From: Subtercola boreus
GTDB taxonomy: Bacteria > Actinomycetota > Actinomycetes > Actinomycetales > Microbacteriaceae
Length of the DNA stretch: 64,000 nucleotides
Assembly (NCBI RefSeq): GCF_003399625.1
Contig: NZ_NBXA01000006.1
Location: 1-64,000 of the forward strand
Reading direction: 5' to 3'
The notes beneath the pieces are model-generated. The model saw only the letters and a list, made by a program, of their open reading frames with translations. It ran no database searches and was not told the origin of the DNA. Below, piece by piece: positions 8,843 to 18,258 of the stretch. Both the position numbers and the translations under genes were made by a program. Positions within the stretch are counted from its first letter, which is position 1. The number at the start of each line of letters is the position of its first letter.

Positions 8843-10069
8843 ATGTCGGCGAGGCACCCATTCGAGCTCACCGAGCACCGGCTTGTCGTGCCGCTCGACC
8901 ACAGCAACGACGACGGTCGCGCCGTCGAGATCTTCGCCCGGGTGATCAGGGCACCCGACGGTCGGAACCGACCTTTCCTGCTCTTCCTGCAGGGCGGGCC
9001 GGGGCACGAAGCGCCGCGGCCCGTCGCGATGCCCAGCTCACCGGGATGGTTGGAGAGTGCGCTCCAGGACTACCGGGTGGTCATGCTCGACCAGCGAGGA
9101 ACGGGGCTGTCGACGCCCTACGGCGCTCCGGGACCGGATCCTGCAACCGACGCCGAGCGGCTCACCCACTTTCGCGCCGACGCGATCGTGCAGGACGCCG
9201 AACTCCTGCGGGAGCACCTCGGAGCCTCGACGTGGAGCCTTCTCGGTCAGTCGTTCGGAGGCTTCTGCTCCCTGCACTACCTGAGCGTCGCGCCCGACAG
9301 CCTTCGCGAGGTGTTCTTCACGGGCGGTCTGCCGCCGGTAGGGCTCCCGGTCGACGACATCTACTCTGCGACCTACGACCGGATGCGCATCCTCACCGAG
9401 CGCTACTACGACCGTTTTCCCGGCGACCGTGAGCGATTCGCGAACCTGCTCGAGTCGAGTGCCGAGGGCATTGTTCGTACCCCCGGGGGTGAGGCGATCT
9501 CGGAGCGGATGCTCCGCACGATCGGGCACCAGCTCGGGATGGACGGGGGAGCGGAGCAACTGCACTACCTGCTCGAGCGCGACCCCGCCTCATCCGTCTT
9601 CGCCTACGACCTCGCCGCGGCGTTTCCCTTCGGAGCCCGAGACCCTCTTTATGCCGTGCTGCATGAGTCGAGCTACACCGACGGCGGGCGCACCCGGTGG
9701 TCGGCCGAGCGGGCCGAGCCGGAAGATTTTCGGAGCGACAGCCTGCTCTTCACCGGCGAGCACCTGTTCTCATGGCATTTCGACGAGGTGCCGGGCCTGC
9801 GACCCTACCGGCCGGTGGCGGAGATCCTCGCCGAGCACCACTGGCCGCGGTTGTTCGACGCCGATGTTCTCTCGTCTGTCGACGTGCCCTGCGCGGCCGC
9901 GATCTACGTCGACGACCCATTCGTCGACCGGGCACTCTCGGAGCAGACCGCCGACCTCATCCCGTCGCTGCGGCGATGGGTCACCGGCGAACATCTGCAC
10001 AACGGGCTCCGCAGTTCGGGCGGGGATGTGCTCGACCACCTCATCGGGTTGGTGCGCGAAGGTCGCTGA
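8843..10069 (+). CDS. Alpha/beta hydrolase, S33 (prolyl aminopeptidase-like) family
   Basis: The protein has 408 residues. Oxyanion-hole motif QGGPG is at 50-54, the family motif MLDQRGTG at 81-88, and the nucleophile elbow GQSFGG at 135-140 (Ser137). A candidate acid is in YVDDPFVD and a candidate His in GEHLHNGLR. The size and the helical cap match proline iminopeptidases, which release N-terminal proline from peptides in the cytosol. No signal peptide. ATG 8843 follows ggaagga. It is transcribed away from the wall-hydrolase operon, so a role in peptide salvage is possible but only inferred. Confidence 0.85.
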   Translation: MSARHPFELTEHRLVVPLDHSNDDGRAVEIFARVIRAPDGRNRPFLLFLQGGPGHEAPRPVAMPSSPGWLESALQDYRVVMLDQRGTGLSTPYGAPGPDPATDAERLTHFRADAIVQDAELLREHLGASTWSLLGQSFGGFCSLHYLSVAPDSLREVFFTGGLPPVGLPVDDIYSATYDRMRILTERYYDRFPGDRERFANLLESSAEGIVRTPGGEAISERMLRTIGHQLGMDGGAEQLHYLLERDPASSVFAYDLAAAFPFGARDPLYAVLHESSYTDGGRTRWSAERAEPEDFRSDSLLFTGEHLFSWHFDEVPGLRPYRPVAEILAEHHWPRLFDADVLSSVDVPCAAAIYVDDPFVDRALSEQTADLIPSLRRWVTGEHLHNGLRSSGGDVLDHLIGLVREGR

Positions 10070-10315
10070 GGTGCTGCGCCTCCCCGCGCCTACCTGCTCG
10101 GCCTCGAGTTTCTGGTCGCGGCCGACGTCATCCGCACGGTCGCCGTGACGCCCACCCTGGAGAGCGTCGCTGTGCTGGCTGCGATCATCGTGATCCGCAC
10201 CTTCCTGAGTTTCTCGATCGAGCTCGAGATCACGGGCCGCTGGCCCTGGCAGACCAAGAAGGCACCCTCTGCCGAAACCGATCCCGCACTCGGTTCAGAC
10301 AGAGCTGCTCGCTGA
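10070..10315 (+). pseudogene. DUF1622 family membrane protein, N-terminus missing
   Basis: Reading on in the frame of the preceding hydrolase after its TGA gives LLGLEFLVAADVIRTV, then TLESVAVLAAIIVIRTFLSF, then SIELEITGRWPWQ. That is the C-terminal two-thirds of DUF1622 inner-membrane proteins. The first transmembrane segment and any start codon are absent: the match begins about seven codons after the hydrolase stop. The remaining body is undamaged to its stop at 10313-10315. This looks like a deletion that joined the hydrolase end to the middle of a DUF1622 gene. Confidence 0.7.
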
Positions 10316-10457
10316 GGCGGCGGTCAGGCGTGGAGTGGATCGGGTTCGTGACGAAAGACCCGCGGGGATCGTCCTAACAGTGACGGGTTCGCCCGATCTC
10401 TGCCTGACCGGCGGTCTTTCTGGCCGCCGGTGCGTCGCACTACTTCTTTGGAGTCCA

Positions 10458-10595
10458 ATGTTCGTTCGGCTGATCCTCCCCGCGCTTCTGACCTTCGCAG
10501 CGAAGCACCTCAAGAAGAGGTTCGGGAAAACCTCTTCGAACGCGCCCGCACAGGATGCCCCGACTGGCCGTGGCAGGAACCGGCGAGCCCGCTAA
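10458..10595 (+). CDS. Small hypothetical protein, hydrophobic N-terminus and basic tail
   Basis: A 45-residue product: hydrophobic start MFVRLILPALLTFAAK, then a basic, Ser/Pro/Gly-rich tail ending RGRNRRAR. ATG 10458 has ggag seven bases upstream. A hairpin (ACCGGCGG / CCGCCGGT, 10407-10431) lies just before it. Such short membrane-binding proteins are common in this group but unnamed. It lies between two decayed genes, so it could also be a remnant. Confidence 0.4.
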   Translation: MFVRLILPALLTFAAKHLKKRFGKTSSNAPAQDAPTGRGRNRRAR

Positions 10596-10759
10596 CAGTA
10601 GATGCGCCAGTTTCGCGCAAGGTCCTGGCGTGTCGGTTCTGCGGGCGTAGCGTCAAGACGGTCGTCCGGTCAGGGCGGTTCGAGTAACGAAGATGTGGTC
10701 GATGGCTGCAATCGTAACGTCGACGAGCAGGGCTCTGGCTGGTCGGAGGACGACCGACA

Positions 10760-11413
10760 TCACACCGTCGGCGGGGCGTCCGCTGGTGTGCGGCGGGCGG
10801 CGACAGCCGCTGCGTAGGCGGCGGCGCTCGGTTTGGGGAAGCGCTCGAAGGTGGTGAAGTCGACGGAGTGCAGGCCGAGGTGTCGGGAGTAGCCGAAGAT
10901 CCACTCGAAGTTGTCCATCGGTGACCAGTGGCGGTAGCCGAGCACCGGGATGCCGCCTGCCATGGCGGTGGCCAGGCCGACCAGCGAGGGTTCGATGAAG
11001 CCGGCGCGCAGGGTGTCGTCTGAGGCGCTGACGCCGTACTCGGTGACGAAGACGGGCACGCCGCTCCGCTCGAACGCGTAGGAGACGGCCCATCTCAGGG
11101 GGTCGGGTTCGACTGCGGTGCCCTGCTCGTTGACGGGGGTGCCGGGCGGCAGCTCGACCTCGCCGGAGGCGTCGTAGGTCAGCCGTTCGTAGTTCTGCAC
11201 GCCGACGACGTCGCCGGCTCGCGCGAGGTCGAGCCAGTGACCGTAGACCTCGGCGCATTTGCGGTCGCGGAGGGGCTCGCCGCCCGGGAGGGCGACGTCG
11301 TCGACGATGGCGATCGAGAGACCTACGGGCAGGGAAGGGCGCCGGGCCTCGATGGCAGCCTTGGCGGCGAGGTGAGCGCGCGTCATCCCCTCGGTCATTC
11401 CGGCGAAGTCTTC
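10760..11413 (-). pseudogene. Glycoside hydrolase family 1 (beta-glucosidase) C-terminal remnant
   Basis: About 217 residues match the C-terminal half of GH1 enzymes: GLSIAIVDD, VGVQNYERLTYD, VFVTEYG where the catalytic nucleophile Glu lies, and the aglycone-site block HWSPMDNFEWIFGY, ending at TGA 10762. The N-terminal half, including the acid/base NEP motif, is absent. Upstream of about 11413 the frame runs into non-GH1 sequence and short repeats, and no start is credible. The enzyme cannot be active as it stands. Confidence 0.8.
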
Positions 11414-11658
11414 TTTTGTGATCGACGAGGTCGAGTACCGCGCCCGCCTCGAGGTGCTGCAGGCTTCCCGCCCTGCAGGCCCCGTTCCGTCCACGAAGGC
11501 CTGATCATCCAGAGCCGCCCCGCTCTGCCCGGACGCGCGTGAGCGCGACTCGCACGGCTGAGTGCGACGCGCAGGGCAATCGCGCTCAGCCGCAGCAGTC
11601 GCGCTCAGCCGCAGCTGCCTGAGTGGCGTGCACGTGTTCCGGGAGCCAACGACGGCAC

Positions 11659-11743
11659 CCGGCGGATCCGCAGCCTGACCCCGGCGGATCCGCAACGAAG
11701 GCCCGGCGGATCCGCAACGAGGGCCCGGCGCATCCGCAATTCC
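11659..11743 (+). repeat. 22-bp tandem repeat, about 3.9 units
   Basis: Units start at 11659, 11681, 11703 and 11725 and open with CCGGCGGATCCGCA; units 2 and 3 differ at one base. The last is shorter and has one change in the core (GCGCATCC). The spacing is exact, there is no variable spacer, and no coding frame uses it. Confidence 0.85.
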
Positions 11744-11884
11744 AGCCTCGATCAGCTCGTGTGTCACCGTCGTGATCGGGCCGCCGCCGAACATGACTCG
11801 GACTGATTCGCTCGGCAGTTCCATCAGGGCAATCGGGGGGAATACTGGCGGCGCGGGATCGCGGGCGGCTCTTTTTCGGTTTGC

Positions 11885-11904
11885 AGAAGAATCGGGAATC
11901 TTCT
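11885..11904. promoter_or_regulatory. Imperfect palindrome upstream of aceA, possible operator
   Basis: AGAAGAATCGGGAATCTTCT is an inverted repeat with 6-bp perfect ends, about 105-120 bases before the aceA start. A TTTGCA element overlaps its left edge (11880-11885); TTTGCAAA is the core of known RamB sites in Corynebacterium. Either could be a control site for the glyoxylate genes. No binding is shown. Confidence 0.3.
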
Positions 11905-12006
11905 GGCGGCGGGCGCGGATCATCGGCGACCCGGCGCCCGCAGAGTGGATGCAGGTCGAACAACACATCGACCGCCAGCCGCGAAGCAGAAGCAATGGAG
12001 CGCATC

Positions 12007-13302
12007 ATGAATCCCCGTCCCGGAGACCAGACCCAGACCGCAGCCGAACTCGAGACCAGCTGGAAGACCGACGCCCGCTGGAACGGCGTCGAGCGGAGCT
12101 ACTCGGCCGAAGATGTGGTGAGCCTCCGCGGGTCGGTCGCCGAGGAGCGCACCCTGGCCCGGCGCGGCTCCGAGCGGCTGTGGGAGCTCATCAACGCCGA
12201 CGACGGCGAATGGGTCGCGGCGCTCGGAGCACTGACCGGCAACCAGGCCGTGCAGCAGGTGCGCGCCGGCCTCAAGGCCATCTACCTGTCGGGCTGGCAG
12301 GTCGCTGCTGACGCGAACCTCTCCGGCCAGACCTACCCCGACCAGTCGCTCTACCCGGCGAACTCGGTGCCGGCGGTCGTTCGCCGCATCAACAATGCGC
12401 TGCTCCGCGCCGACCAGATCGAGACCAGCGAAGGCCTGCCCGCACGCGAGTGGATGGCGCCGATCGTCGCCGACGCTGAGGCCGGTTTCGGCGGCCCACT
12501 CAACGCCTACGAGCTGATGACCTCCATGATCGAGGCGGGCGCGGCCGGCGTGCACTGGGAGGACCAGCTCGCCAGCGAGAAGAAGTGCGGCCACATGGGC
12601 GGCAAGGTGCTCGTGCCGACCTCGCAGCACATCCGCACCCTGAACGCGGCGCGGCTGGCAGCGGATGTCGCCGGGGTGTCGACGATCATCATCGCCCGCA
12701 CCGACTCCCTCGCCGCGAACCTGGTGCTGAGCGACGTGGATGACCGCGACAAGCCGTTCCTCACCGGGGAGCGCACGGCGGAGGGCTTCTACTCGACGAA
12801 GCCCGGCATCGAGACCGTGCTGGCCCGCGGCCACGCCTATGCGCCCTACGCCGACCTGCTCTGGGTCGAGTCGAGCGAGCCCGACATCGAGCTGGCGCGC
12901 ACCTTCGCCGAGAGCATCCACCGGGAGTTCCCGGGCAAGAAGCTGGCCTACAACTGCTCGCCGTCGTTCAACTGGAAGTCGAAACTCGACGACGACCAGA
13001 TCGCGAAGTTCCAGCGCGAACTCGCGTCGATGGGGTACGCGTTCCAGTTCATCACCCTCGCCGGTTTCCACGCCCTGAACCACTCGATGTACACGCTCGC
13101 GAAGGACTACTCCGAGCGCCACATGAGTGCCTACGTCGAGCTGCAGGAGGCCGAGTTCGCCTCCGAGGCCGACGGGTACACCGCCACGAAGCACCAGCGC
13201 GAGGTCGGCACCGGCTACTTCGACCGCATCTCCACGGCCCTGAACCCCGACAGCGCGACGCTCGCGCTCGTGGGCTCGACCGAATCCGAACAGTTCCACT
13301 GA
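12007..13302 (+). CDS. aceA: Isocitrate lyase
   Basis: The protein has 431 residues, the usual length for bacterial isocitrate lyase. The active-site signature KKCGHMGGK is at about 192-200 (catalytic Cys194). Other family blocks are [32 protein letters not shown] and YNCSPSFNW. It splits isocitrate to glyoxylate and succinate, the first step of the glyoxylate shunt. ATG 12007 has ggag six bases upstream; an in-frame ATG at 11995 is less likely. Malate synthase follows 30 bases later, so the shunt enzymes are made together for growth on acetate or fatty acids. Confidence 0.97.
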   Translation: MNPRPGDQTQTAAELETSWKTDARWNGVERSYSAEDVVSLRGSVAEERTLARRGSERLWELINADDGEWVAALGALTGNQAVQQVRAGLKAIYLSGWQVAADANLSGQTYPDQSLYPANSVPAVVRRINNALLRADQIETSEGLPAREWMAPIVADAEAGFGGPLNAYELMTSMIEAGAAGVHWEDQLASEKKCGHMGGKVLVPTSQHIRTLNAARLAADVAGVSTIIIARTDSLAANLVLSDVDDRDKPFLTGERTAEGFYSTKPGIETVLARGHAYAPYADLLWVESSEPDIELARTFAESIHREFPGKKLAYNCSPSFNWKSKLDDDQIAKFQRELASMGYAFQFITLAGFHALNHSMYTLAKDYSERHMSAYVELQEAEFASEADGYTATKHQREVGTGYFDRISTALNPDSATLALVGSTESEQFH

Positions 13303-13332
13303 ACCCGATCCACCCCTCGAAAGGACAAGACC

Positions 13333-14967
13333 ATGTCAACAGCCGACCGTATCGAGATCCGTGGCGCCGACGCCGCACGGTTCGACGAGATTCTGACTCC
13401 GGATGCCCTCACCTTCGTGACGCGCCTGCATGACGCGTTCGCGCACCGCCGCCAGGAGCGACTGCACGCCCGCATGGAACGCCGCGTCACCGTCGAGAAC
13501 GGCCGTGACCTGCGCTTTCTCGCGGCAACCGCCTCGATCCGCGCCGACGACACCTGGCGCGTCGCCGGCGCCGGGCCGGGCCTCGAAGACCGACGGATCG
13601 AGATCACCGGACCCGTCGACCGCGAAAGCGCCGTGAGGGCGCTGAACTCCGGGGCCAGGGTCTGGGGCGCCGACCTCGAAGACGCCACCAGTCCGACCTG
13701 GCCGAACATCGTCGAAGGCCAGCTCACGCTCTTCGACGCGGTGCGGCGCCAGCTCGAGTACACCGACGACGACGGCCGTACAGAGCGACTCCGCACCGGG
13801 GAACTGCCGACGATCGTGATGCGCCCGCGCGGCTGGCACCTGGTCGAGAAGCACCTCCTGTATACCGACCGCGCCGGCCAGAGGCAGGCGGCATCCGCAT
13901 CCCTCGTCGACTTCGGGCTCTACCTGTTCCACAACGCGCAGAAGCTGATCGACTCCGGAACGGGGCCGTACTTCTACCTGCCGAAGATCGAGGACCACCT
14001 CGAGGCTCGGCTGTGGGACGATATCTTCACGTTCAGCGAGAACGCGCTGGGCCTGCACCCCGGAACCATTCGGGCGACGGTGCTCATCGAGACGATCTCG
14101 GCCGCATTCGAGATGGAGGAGATCCTCTACGAACTCCGCGACCACTGCGCGGGGCTCAACGCGGGGCGCTGGGACTACCTCTTCAGTTTCATCAAGAGCT
14201 ACCGTCATCGTGGGTCGCAGTTCGTCTTCCCCGACCGGGAGAACATCCCCATAACGGCTCCCTTCCTGCGGGCCTACACCGAGCTCCTGGTCTCGACCTG
14301 CCACAGGCGCGGGGCGTATGCCGTCGGGGGCATGAGTGCATTCATCCCGGATGCCTCCCGGCCTGAGCTCACCGAGATGGAACTCGGGCAGGTTTCCGAA
14401 GACAAGCGGCGGGAGGTGCAGGACGGCTTCGACGGTACATGGGTCGCCCATCCGGCTCTCATCCTGACGGCTCGAGCCGAGTTCGACACGGTGCTCGGTA
14501 CCCAGCCGAACCAGATCGACCGGCTGCGACCCGAGGTGCAGGTCACGGCCGAACAGCTGCTCGACGTGCGATCGCTCGACAAGCGAGTCACGGATGCCGG
14601 GGTCACCTCGAACATCTCGGTGGCGCTCCGCTACATCGAGAGCTGGCTGCGGGGGATCGGGGCGGTGGAGCTCGAGAACATCGTCGCCGACGCTTCGGCC
14701 GCCGAGATCTCGCGCGCCCAGCTGTGGCAGTGGATCCACTACTCGGTCGTCACGGTCGAGGGCACGCGCATCACCACCGAGTCCGTGATCGCCGAACTCG
14801 CTGCCCAGGTGCGCGCAGCCGATCGTTTCGACGGCGACCAGTTCGACACCGCGGCCGATCTCGTGCGCCTCGTCGCGCTCGAGGAGGAGTTCCCGACCTA
14901 CCTGACGATTCCGGCGTACGCGCACTACCTGGTCGACATCGCCGAGAGCCTGGCGATCGCGGCCTGA
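13333..14967 (+). CDS. aceB: Malate synthase A
   Basis: The protein has 544 residues, typical of isoform A. Family blocks include VWGADLEDATSPTW with the acidic residues of the active site, TIVMRPRGWHLVEKH, TVLIETISAAFEMEEILYEL and GRWDYLFSFIK. It condenses glyoxylate with acetyl-CoA to malate. The start ATG 13333 follows gaaagga. Lies 30 bases after aceA and 56 bases before a second, unrelated-length malate synthase (glcB), so this operon encodes two enzymes for one reaction. Both look intact. Confidence 0.97.
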   Translation: MSTADRIEIRGADAARFDEILTPDALTFVTRLHDAFAHRRQERLHARMERRVTVENGRDLRFLAATASIRADDTWRVAGAGPGLEDRRIEITGPVDRESAVRALNSGARVWGADLEDATSPTWPNIVEGQLTLFDAVRRQLEYTDDDGRTERLRTGELPTIVMRPRGWHLVEKHLLYTDRAGQRQAASASLVDFGLYLFHNAQKLIDSGTGPYFYLPKIEDHLEARLWDDIFTFSENALGLHPGTIRATVLIETISAAFEMEEILYELRDHCAGLNAGRWDYLFSFIKSYRHRGSQFVFPDRENIPITAPFLRAYTELLVSTCHRRGAYAVGGMSAFIPDASRPELTEMELGQVSEDKRREVQDGFDGTWVAHPALILTARAEFDTVLGTQPNQIDRLRPEVQVTAEQLLDVRSLDKRVTDAGVTSNISVALRYIESWLRGIGAVELENIVADASAAEISRAQLWQWIHYSVVTVEGTRITTESVIAELAAQVRAADRFDGDQFDTAADLVRLVALEEEFPTYLTIPAYAHYLVDIAESLAIAA

Positions 14968-15023
14968 CGCCGTGAACCGCTCTGCGCTGTAGATCCCCTG
15001 ACGTTGTTGAGAGGAATGGAACG

Positions 15024-17249
15024 ATGACCGATCGAATACCGGCGGCGGGCCTCTCCGTCGTAGCCCCGCTCCACCGTTTCGTCGCCGAAGCTCTGCCGCA
15101 GGCGGGCCTCGACGCCGACACGTTCTGGGCGGGGGTCGCCGATCTGCTGCGGGACCTCACCCCGCGGAACGCAGAGCTGCTGCAGATCCGGGACACACTG
15201 CAGAGCCAGATCGACGACTTCCACCGGGCTCACCCCGGAGCGGTGGATCCGGTGGAGTACACCGCCTTCCTGGAGGGCATCGGCTATCTCAAAGCCGACG
15301 GGGGCGATGCGGAATCCGCTGCCGCCTTCGTCATCACCGAGGGCGTGGACGTCGAGATCCGGGCGCAGTCCGGCCCGCAACTCGTCGTTCCGCTGCTCAA
15401 CCGCCGGTTCGCGGCCAATGCCGTGAACGCGCGCTGGGGGTCGCTCTACGATGCCCTCTACGGCACCGATGCGATCGACCGCTCGGGCGAGCTGGCGGTC
15501 GGAGCGGCCTACAACCCGGTGCGCGGAGCGGCGGTCGTTGCGGCTGCGCGCCAGGTGCTCGACGGGGCGATCCCGCTCGAGTATGGCGGCGTCGACGGCG
15601 GCAGCGCCAGCCACGCCGACGCGCTCGGGTATTCCGTCGTCGGTGGTGCCGTCGAGGTTCGCACGCAGCGGGGAACGGCCACCCTCGTCGATCCCGCGGC
15701 CTTCCTCGGCTACCGCGGAGCCCCGGCCACGCCCGAGGCCCTCGTCTTCGTGCACCACGGGCTGCACCTCGAGATGGTGATCGACCCCGGGCATCCGATC
15801 GGCCGCACCGACAGTGCGAGCATCTCCGACGTGCTGCTGGAATCCGCCGTCACCACCATCATGGATCTCGAAGACTCGGTCGCTGCTGTCGACGCCGACG
15901 ACAAGGTGGTCGGTTACCGCAACTGGCTCGAATTGATGTCGGGAACCCTGTCAGAAGAGGTGGTGAAGGGCGGCCGATCCTTCGTTCGCGGCATGAATCC
16001 CGATCGGGAGTACACGGCTCCGGATGGGGGCACAGTCACCCTCCGAGGCCGGTCGCTGCTCTTCGTGCGGAACGTCGGGCACCTGATGCGCACCGACGCG
16101 ATCCTCGACGGGAACGGCGAGGAGGTGTTCGAGGGAATGCTGGATGCGGTGATGACCGCGCTCGGTTCCGCCTCCGACATCCGGGGTCGAAGCGCCCTGC
16201 CGAACTCGCTCACCGGGTCGATGTACATCGTGAAACCGAAGATGCACGGGCCGGCCGAGGTGGCCTTCGCCGTGGAGCTCTTCGCCCGCGTCGAACAGCT
16301 GCTCGGCCTGCCAGAACGGTCGATCAAACTCGGCATCATGGACGAGGAACGGCGCACGTCGGTGAATCTGGCGGCCTGCATCAGGGCCGCCGCCGACCGG
16401 GTGGTCTTCATCAACACCGGATTCCTCGATCGCACCGGCGACGAGATCCACACCTCGATGCTCGCCGGGCCCTTCGTTCGGAAGGCCGAGCTGAAGACCC
16501 AGCCGTGGATCGCAGCGTACGAGGCGTCGAACGTCGACATCGGTATCGCCGCCGGCCTCCCGGGGCGCGCGCAGATCGGCAAGGGGATGTGGGCCATGCC
16601 CGATCTCATGGCCGACATGCTCGAACAGAAGGTGCAGCATCCACTGCAGGGTGCGACCACCGCCTGGGTGCCCTCGCCGACCGCCGCGACCCTCCACGCG
16701 CTGCACTATCACCGCGTGGATGTGCCCACCGTGCAGCGGCAGCTCGCCTCGCGCACTCCGGCACCGCGGGCGGAGATCCTCCGCATTCCGCTGGCCACCC
16801 GGCCGTACAGTGCGGCAGAGCGGCAGGCCGAGCTCGACAACAATGTGCAGGGCATCCTCGGCTATGTCGTGCGCTGGGTCGACCAGGGCATCGGATGCTC
16901 GAAGGTGCCCGACATCCACGACGTGGCGCTGATGGAGGACCGGGCGACGTGTCGCATCTCGTCGCAGCACGTGGCGAACTGGTTGCTGCACGGCGTCATC
17001 ACGGCGGAGCAGGTGGACGAGTCGCTCCGGCGGATGGCGGCGATCGTCGACTCGCAGAACGCGGATGACCCGCTCCACCGGCCGATGGCTCCGGGCTTCG
17101 ACGGCGGTGCGTTCCTCGCCTCGCGGGCGCTCATCTTCGAGGGCATCCGGCAGCCGAGCGGCTACACCGAACCGATCCTGCACCACTACCGCCGCCTCGC
17201 GAAGGCGCAGGCCGACGCCGCGGGGAGGCGGCTGGCGGCTGCGGTCTGA
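15024..17249 (+). CDS. glcB: Malate synthase G
   Basis: The protein has 741 residues, the length of isoform G. Typical blocks are [86 protein letters not shown] and [16 protein letters not shown]. It performs the same condensation as AceB but is a larger, monomeric type. ATG 15024 follows gagagga. Placement directly after aceA-aceB suggests one transcript. Having both G and A forms adjacent is unusual; one may serve glycolate/glyoxylate use, the other the acetate shunt, but that is inference. Confidence 0.97.
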   Translation: MTDRIPAAGLSVVAPLHRFVAEALPQAGLDADTFWAGVADLLRDLTPRNAELLQIRDTLQSQIDDFHRAHPGAVDPVEYTAFLEGIGYLKADGGDAESAAAFVITEGVDVEIRAQSGPQLVVPLLNRRFAANAVNARWGSLYDALYGTDAIDRSGELAVGAAYNPVRGAAVVAAARQVLDGAIPLEYGGVDGGSASHADALGYSVVGGAVEVRTQRGTATLVDPAAFLGYRGAPATPEALVFVHHGLHLEMVIDPGHPIGRTDSASISDVLLESAVTTIMDLEDSVAAVDADDKVVGYRNWLELMSGTLSEEVVKGGRSFVRGMNPDREYTAPDGGTVTLRGRSLLFVRNVGHLMRTDAILDGNGEEVFEGMLDAVMTALGSASDIRGRSALPNSLTGSMYIVKPKMHGPAEVAFAVELFARVEQLLGLPERSIKLGIMDEERRTSVNLAACIRAAADRVVFINTGFLDRTGDEIHTSMLAGPFVRKAELKTQPWIAAYEASNVDIGIAAGLPGRAQIGKGMWAMPDLMADMLEQKVQHPLQGATTAWVPSPTAATLHALHYHRVDVPTVQRQLASRTPAPRAEILRIPLATRPYSAAERQAELDNNVQGILGYVVRWVDQGIGCSKVPDIHDVALMEDRATCRISSQHVANWLLHGVITAEQVDESLRRMAAIVDSQNADDPLHRPMAPGFDGGAFLASRALIFEGIRQPSGYTEPILHHYRRLAKAQADAAGRRLAAAV

Positions 17250-17362
17250 GCTCGCACACACTCATTTCCGAGCACTAGTCATTTATATTTGCTCGGCTCT
17301 ACTGTTGCGACTATGCTTATTCCCGAACAACGACAGACAGGATCTGTTCGTTACTCGTGCGA

Positions 17363-17385
17363 GAACCCCGCCACGTGCGGGGTTC
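17363..17385 (+). terminator. Hairpin after glcB / before the Abi-like gene
   Basis: A perfect 9-bp stem, GAACCCCGC with GCGGGGTTC, and a 5-base loop (cacgt). It is followed by ttgcggttg rather than a U-run. It lies in a 160-base stretch noticeably richer in A and T than its surroundings (tcatttatatttgctcgg near 17277). It could end the ace-glc transcript or shape the leader of the next gene. Confidence 0.45.
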
Positions 17386-17410
17386 TTGCGGTTGTAGAGT
17401 AATCCTCGTT

Positions 17411-18205
17411 ATGCCTGAGAAACTCGTTGCAGCACTCCACCCGGCCCGTCTGTCGTCCTACGAATCGGAGTGGGCGCGCCTCGCGGGCGTATCCCCGACC
17501 AGTGTGAGCCGACCCGCGGTGGCTGCTCTCTATGTCTGGCAGGTCTCGCTCGGTTCGGCTTGGTACGAGACGCTCGCCTTCACGGAAGCGATAGTTCGCA
17601 ATGCTCTTGATCTCTCTCTTCGCGCGTGGAACATTCGCGAGGGTCGATCTGAGGACTGGCTCGAGGACAGCAGCGCCCCGCTGGCTGGCTTGGTCGCGCA
17701 ATCCGCGAAACGCTCCCGCCAGCGAGCGACGCAGGCGGTACTCAAGCGTTCGGCGTGGCACTCTCGTCATGGAGTGATCGTCTCTCTCGACGATCGAGTG
17801 GCGCAGCTTGATTTCGGGAGCATCTGCTTTTTGCTGCCGCAGGACGCTCCCGCGCGCCGCGCAACCAACGGATCCGGCTTCACTGGCCGCGAGAATCTCT
17901 GGCTCCATGCGACGCGTTCGGCGTTCCCGTTGCTAAGTGCGGACTTCACGAGAGGATGGCAGGGGCAGCTTTCGCCGGGTGTTCCAGTCTCCGTGCAGAA
18001 CGCCTATGCCGCGGGGCACGCACTTGAACGCCTCCGGCGACTTCGAAACCGAATCGGTCATCACGAGCAAACGTTTCGGGTGGACCACGCACGACGGCTC
18101 AGAGATGTGACGCTTCTTGTTCGGAGCATCAGTTCTGGCGCTGCGGATGAGCTTGAGGCGCTCGATCGAGTGCGTCGTACTCTGGCGATGAGGCCACGTC
18201 CGTGA
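17411..18205 (+). CDS. Abi-like protein with HEPN-type RNase motif
   Basis: The protein has 264 residues, no signal peptide and no membrane segments. The layout resembles Abi_2/Abi-like proteins: an N-terminal helix, a block WYETLAFTEAIVRNALDLSL, and a C-terminal HEPN helix LERLRRLRNRIGHHEQ. RNRIGH (212-217) fits the HEPN catalytic R-x4-6-H pattern, used by many RNases in phage-abortive or toxin systems. Its base composition is lower in GC than the neighbours. No antitoxin or partner gene adjoins it. There is no clear ribosome site at ATG 17411. An anti-phage role is inference from the fold; it may also be a house-keeping relic. Confidence 0.65.
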   Translation: MPEKLVAALHPARLSSYESEWARLAGVSPTSVSRPAVAALYVWQVSLGSAWYETLAFTEAIVRNALDLSLRAWNIREGRSEDWLEDSSAPLAGLVAQSAKRSRQRATQAVLKRSAWHSRHGVIVSLDDRVAQLDFGSICFLLPQDAPARRATNGSGFTGRENLWLHATRSAFPLLSADFTRGWQGQLSPGVPVSVQNAYAAGHALERLRRLRNRIGHHEQTFRVDHARRLRDVTLLVRSISSGAADELEALDRVRRTLAMRPRP

Positions 18206-18258
18206 CTCAGCGGAGGCTCGCAGCGGGGTGAGACATCGACAGACGGGGGCCCGGGCGG

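Larger units (their letters stand above)
11414..12006. other. Gene-poor stretch with decayed sequence and short repeats before aceA
   Basis: No credible gene was seen in these 593 bases. Three things stand out: a direct repeat of gcgctcagccgcag at about 11580-11615, a four-copy 22-bp tandem repeat at 11659-11743, and a palindrome at 11885-11904. The left part adjoins the broken GH1 gene and is probably debris from the same event. The right part is likely the aceA promoter region. Confidence 0.6.

Noticed and set aside
11659-11743. CRISPR array
   Set aside because: Units are contiguous at 22 bp without spacers and no cas gene is present. The 17-bp array at 46451 was rejected for the same reason.
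11920-13299. 459-codon open frame on the minus strand opposite aceA
   Set aside because: It mirrors a certain gene in high-GC DNA, is rich in Arg, Gly and Val, and has no ribosome site or family motif. Similar antisense frames opposite aceB (13336-14925), glcB (15951-17261) and nusG (46702-47748) were left out for the same reason.
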